Positions 61,252 to 64,000 of a DNA stretch of 64,000 bases are shown one piece after another. The position numbers were made by a program, and so were the translations under genes. Numbering within the stretch: the first letter of the stretch is position 1; each line of letters starts with the position of its first letter. Origin of the DNA: CAKZSB01 sp964573105. Its GTDB lineage: Bacteria; Pseudomonadota; Gammaproteobacteria; Granulosicoccales; Granulosicoccaceae. A model generated the notes under the pieces. It was not told the DNA's origin and ran no database searches. It saw nothing but the letters and a program-made list of their open reading frames with translations. The DNA is taken from positions 62,001 to 126,000 of the forward strand of contig CAZNIS010000008.1 of NCBI GenBank assembly GCA_964573105.1. Reading direction: 5' to 3'.

Positions 61252-62463
61252 ATGCGCACTACCGTACCTGCCGATTCCAGCGCTGTGTCTGTAGTCGCGC
61301 CACCCATCTGGTTTCTCGCGCTGTGCACGGCCAGTGCGGTTGTCGGCCTGACTATCCTCACACCTGCGGTGCCGCTGATCAAAGCCGAGCTTGGTGTATC
61401 CAGTGCTGCGGTGCAGCAGTTGCTGACGGTGTTTATGATTGCACTGGCGCTGGGGCAATTGATTTGCGGCCCGATCTCGGACCGGCTGGGGCGACGGCCA
61501 GTGTTGCTGGCCGGCGGCCTTTTATATGTGATCGGTAGCATCGGGGCACTAGTGACCAATCGCATCGAGTGGCTGATTGGATTGCGCATTGTGCAGGGGC
61601 TGGGTGCCGCTGCCTGTATGTCGATGGGGCGGGCGATCGTCAATGATGCATTTGAACGCAGTGAAGCGGCGCGCCAGATGTCGACTATCTCGATGGTGTT
61701 GGCGGTGGCGCCAGCGCTGTCGATAGCGTTTGGAGGTGTGCTGGCAGAGACCGCTGGCTGGAAGGGCACGATGGTGTTGTTAAGTGCGGCAGGTATCGCG
61801 GTACTGGTATCGGCCTGGTACCTCGCGGCCGAAACCAATCTCAACAAACTGGACAAGATCAATCCCGGTACCGTGGCGCACGCCTATCGCGAGGTACTGA
61901 GCAACAACAGGTTTCTGTGCTGGGCGCTGTCCAGTGGCATGCAGATCGGGATCTTTTTTTCGCTGAACGCGTTTCTCGCCTATCAATACCAGCGCCACGG
62001 TTACTCACTGGCAGAGTTCGGTCTGTGGTTTGCGTTGACGCCGCTGTTTTATTTGATCGGCAACACCTGCAATCGACAATGGTTTGCCGCCAGAGGACTT
62101 GAGCGTGCGGCAATGGTTGGCTGTGTGCTGAGCCTGGTCGCCGTCACCGCACTTTTTGTCACTCAAGCTATCGGTATGACACACGCCTTGTCGCTGGCGT
62201 TGCCCTGTTGTCTGTTCGGATTCAGTAACGGCATTGTGGTGGCGAATGCGACCGTCGGTGCGATATCCGAGTCAGGCCGGCATGTCGGTACCGGCACCGG
62301 TATCGTCGGTGCCTGGCAGATGGCAACTGGTGGTATTTCCGGTGCGATCATTGTGGCGCTGGGTGGTGCGCAGGTATTCGCGGTAGCGGCAGGTGCACTG
62401 ATCGTGATGTCGATCGTGTCTGTGATGTCGATGTTGTACGTCTATCGCAAGTCTTTACACTAG
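61252..62463 (+). CDS. MFS drug efflux transporter, Bcr/CflA type
   Basis: A 403-residue 12-helix transporter. LGQLICGPISDRLGRRPVLLAGG is the motif A loop of the family, and LAVAPALSIAFGGVLAETAGWKG the fifth-helix motif C region typical of drug/H+ antiporters. Bcr/CflA members export bicyclomycin, chloramphenicol, sulfonamides or cysteine-pathway metabolites. It ends in a four-base overlap with the convergent glutathione transferase gene. The exported compound is unknown. Confidence 0.92.
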   Translation: MRTTVPADSSAVSVVAPPIWFLALCTASAVVGLTILTPAVPLIKAELGVSSAAVQQLLTVFMIALALGQLICGPISDRLGRRPVLLAGGLLYVIGSIGALVTNRIEWLIGLRIVQGLGAAACMSMGRAIVNDAFERSEAARQMSTISMVLAVAPALSIAFGGVLAETAGWKGTMVLLSAAGIAVLVSAWYLAAETNLNKLDKINPGTVAHAYREVLSNNRFLCWALSSGMQIGIFFSLNAFLAYQYQRHGYSLAEFGLWFALTPLFYLIGNTCNRQWFAARGLERAAMVGCVLSLVAVTALFVTQAIGMTHALSLALPCCLFGFSNGIVVANATVGAISESGRHVGTGTGIVGAWQMATGGISGAIIVALGGAQVFAVAAGALIVMSIVSVMSMLYVYRKSLH

Positions 62464-63080
62464 CTGCCCGCGTTGTGCCGTGCCCAGACCGGCCCGGTTT
62501 TATCATGCTGGCGTACGCGGGATTCGATGGCCTGCAGTTTGGGTAGCGAAAACTCGCCTTCACACCAGCTAATGAACATCGCAAAGTAAATATCGGCGGC
62601 GCACATGTCATTGCCGAGTAAAAACGGGCCAGGTCCGATAGCCTCCTCCAGTGTGGTCAGCGCGCTTTGCAGTCTTGTCGTGGCGGCACTTTTAACGTCG
62701 CCGTAGTGATCGGGATTATCGGTAAAGCGGGACGAGTATATTCGCCGCGATATCGCCTCGTGAATATTCACCGAGCTGAAGATCGTCCAGCGTAGAAATC
62801 TGGCGCCCGCGGGTGTGGCGGCGGACGGACCGATGGCGGTATCCGGGTGTGCGGCGGCCAGATGTATCAGCATCGCCGAGACTTCGGTCAATGTATCGCC
62901 GCTGGGCAGAATCAGCGCTGGAACCTGACCCCAGGGATTGATCTGCCGAAAGGATGCCGGCGTTGGCTGATCAGCGATGGATTCGATGTTTTCCAGTTCA
63001 TAGCTGATGCCGGCAAATTCGAAAGTCGCCTCGACAGCCATGCCCGCTGAGCCCGGTCGATTAAAGAGTTTGTAGACCAT
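62460..63080 (-). CDS. Glutathione S-transferase family protein
   Basis: A 206-residue protein with an N-terminal thioredoxin fold (VYKLFNRPGSAGMAVEATFEFAGISYELE) and the cis-Pro GSH-binding stretch WGQVPALILPSGDTLTEVSAMLIHL. An all-helical C-terminal domain includes LGNDMCAADIYFAMFISW, the N-capping S/T-x-x-D-like box. The start at 63080 is chosen as the family N-terminus. Likely conjugates or isomerises electrophiles with glutathione. Convergent with the exporter. Confidence 0.9.
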   Translation of the reverse strand: MVYKLFNRPGSAGMAVEATFEFAGISYELENIESIADQPTPASFRQINPWGQVPALILPSGDTLTEVSAMLIHLAAAHPDTAIGPSAATPAGARFLRWTIFSSVNIHEAISRRIYSSRFTDNPDHYGDVKSAATTRLQSALTTLEEAIGPGPFLLGNDMCAADIYFAMFISWCEGEFSLPKLQAIESRVRQHDKTGPVWARHNAGS

Positions 63081-63117
63081 GGGGCATCTTGGCACGAACG
63101 CGCCTGACTATCGATTG

Positions 63118-63143
63118 GATGGCGCCCGTTGTCGGGCGCCATC
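63118..63143. other. Strong stem-loop downstream of the TSP3 gene
   Basis: GATGGCGCCCG and CGGGCGCCATC form an 11-bp perfect stem around TTGT, just after the stop of the minus-strand repeat gene. No T-run follows on either strand. It is likely a 3'-end stabiliser or a rho-assisted end. Confidence 0.5.
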
Positions 63144-63156
63144 GATCGGGGCGCGA

Positions 63157-64000
63157 CTAGTTTTTGCGGCGGCGAGTGTACACTCGGCCAACAAGCAATA
63201 ACAAGGTGGCAAGCCAGGGGTTCAGCGCGCCGCCACCGCCACCTGTGCCTGTAACAATGGTCGCAGCGCTGGTTGTTGGTGCAGCGTCGGACTGCAGCAG
63301 TGGGGCCGTTTGTGCCGTCTCGTTGTTGTCCAGATAGTCCGCTTTGCCATCGGCGTCATCGTCGATCAGCTCGACGTTGGCTTGTGCCAGTGCGTCGTGC
63401 CAGCCGTCTGCGTTTTCATCGACGATATTGTCGATTCGGCCGTCGCTATCAGCATCGACACCATTACCAGCGACTTCGGCGATATCGAATATGCCGTCAT
63501 CATCGCTGTCGGTATCGATGTGGTTCGGCAGACCATCATTGTCGTGATCGGCAAGTGGTGTGGCGATTTGCTCGCCTTCGATATGTGTGCCGTCGCCGTT
63601 TTCATCGACACCGCCAGCCTCGATCACATCGGCGATACCGTCGTTGTCCGAATCGAGATCGAGATAGTCGGGAATGGCGTCGCCATCACTGTCCTCGAAT
63701 CCTTCATCGCCATTGTTGATGCCGTCGCCATCGTAGTCAGCCGCTGCCAGTGCCAGAGCGTCTGCCTCGTCGGTATTGCTGGCGGGCGGTGGGCTGTCGG
63801 GTTCGGCGTCGAACGCATCATCCAGTCCGTCGCCGTCGCTGTCCAGTCCACTGGCGCCGGCCTGCACGCCATCTTCAACCCCGTCACCGTCGGAATCGGT
63901 ATCGAGGTAATCGGCGATGCCATTGCCATCACTATCGGCGAAGCCTTCGAGTGAATCGGGCACCCGGTCGCCATCTGAATCCAGGTCTATCAGGTCGGCA
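63157..64000 (-). CDS. Thrombospondin type-3 repeat protein with GlyGly-CTERM-type end (partial)
   Basis: The frame runs off the window on its 5' side, so only the C-terminal ~280 residues are seen. They are packed with calcium-binding units of the form D-S-D-G-D-G-[ILV]-x-D, for example DTDSDGDGVEDGVQ and DLDSDNDGIADVIE. After a Thr/Ser linker the chain ends with five Gly, ALNPWLATLLLLVG and a basic RVYTRRRKN. That Gly-run, membrane helix and RRR end is the GlyGly-CTERM layout, which is cut by rhombosortase before surface display by type II secretion. A large calcium-stabilised surface protein is likely. Confidence 0.88.
   Translation of the reverse strand, partial: ADLIDLDSDGDRVPDSLEGFADSDGNGIADYLDTDSDGDGVEDGVQAGASGLDSDGDGLDDAFDAEPDSPPPASNTDEADALALAAADYDGDGINNGDEGFEDSDGDAIPDYLDLDSDNDGIADVIEAGGVDENGDGTHIEGEQIATPLADHDNDGLPNHIDTDSDDDGIFDIAEVAGNGVDADSDGRIDNIVDENADGWHDALAQANVELIDDDADGKADYLDNNETAQTAPLLQSDAAPTTSAATIVTGTGGGGGALNPWLATLLLLVGRVYTRRRKN

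Noticed and set aside
63310..63954. Val/Ile-rich plus-strand frame that looks hydrophobic
   Set aside because: Antisense to the thrombospondin-type repeats. GAT/GAC codons read in reverse give Ile and Val, so the pattern is an artefact.
1..64000. CRISPR array, tRNA or rRNA genes, transposase or integrase
   Set aside because: No regularly spaced direct repeats, no cloverleaf with a GTTCGA-type arm, no rRNA blocks and no DDE or tyrosine recombinase motifs were seen by eye.

Overview
The window looks like a chromosomal segment of a heterotrophic, probably marine gammaproteobacterium. This rests on an E. coli ilvBN-like acetolactate synthase pair behind an attenuator, several TRAP-type transporters, GYD, DUF2145 and DUF2877 family proteins, and a GlyGly-CTERM-type C-terminus. 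No rRNA, tRNA, CRISPR array or recognisable transposase was found. One 100-N scaffold gap lies at 21777-21876. Genus is not decidable from the sequence alone.

Layout. 1-7.6 kb: an LTA-synthase-like membrane hydrolase (cut by the window edge), a HyuB-type subunit without its HyuA partner, a TRAP large permease, a double VOC-domain protein and a 2-keto-3-deoxy-L-arabonate dehydratase-like aldolase. 7.6-10.6 kb: three tandem ribosomal-peptide precursors with nitrile-hydratase-like (NHLP/proteusin) leaders and very different cores, divergent from a 375-residue protein I cannot name with certainty. 11-16.6 kb: a LysR regulator divergent from a TAXI-TRAP transporter and a formylglycine-type sulfatase, which looks like a regulated uptake and desulfation unit. 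16.7-23 kb: a CoA-transferase, an adenylate-kinase-like P-loop protein, a secreted DGDGWGW-repeat protein, the scaffold gap and a beta-helix lipoprotein.

23-36.9 kb, almost entirely minus strand: a lipoprotein with a phospholipase A2-like motif, a GYD protein, a HyuB/HyuA pair, then an acyl-CoA catabolic block (two thiolases, an enoyl reductase-like MDR, an acyl-CoA ligase, an enoyl-CoA hydratase, a P450 and an alpha-hydroxyacid oxidase). A TumE/TumA-like toxin-antitoxin pair sits inside that block. 37-44 kb: assorted single genes, including a helix-hairpin-helix protein with a Ser/Lys-rich tail, a P460-like cytochrome, a CitE-like lyase, a DUF2145 operon and an HTH regulator.

44-57 kb: a ureide (allantoin) catabolic cluster. 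A racemase gene is divergent from allantoate amidohydrolase, carbamate kinase, ureidoglycine-glyoxylate transaminase (PucG) and the three subunits of oxamate carbamoyltransferase (AllG, AllF/FdrA, AllH), followed by a dimethylformamidase-like protein and a molybdopterin oxidoreductase. Together the core genes would take allantoate to glycine, oxamate, ammonia, CO2 and ATP. 57-64 kb: the ilvBN operon with a valine-rich leader peptide and terminator, a DUF2306 membrane protein, a Bcr/CflA-type exporter, a glutathione transferase, and the C-terminal part of a thrombospondin-type-3 repeat protein.

The best candidate for an undescribed system is the precursor-peptide locus at 7.7-10.6 kb. Its three leaders are conserved, one core is a Pro/Trp/Arg-rich antimicrobial-like peptide, all three cores end in or next to Trp, none has Cys, and no known RiPP maturase is nearby.
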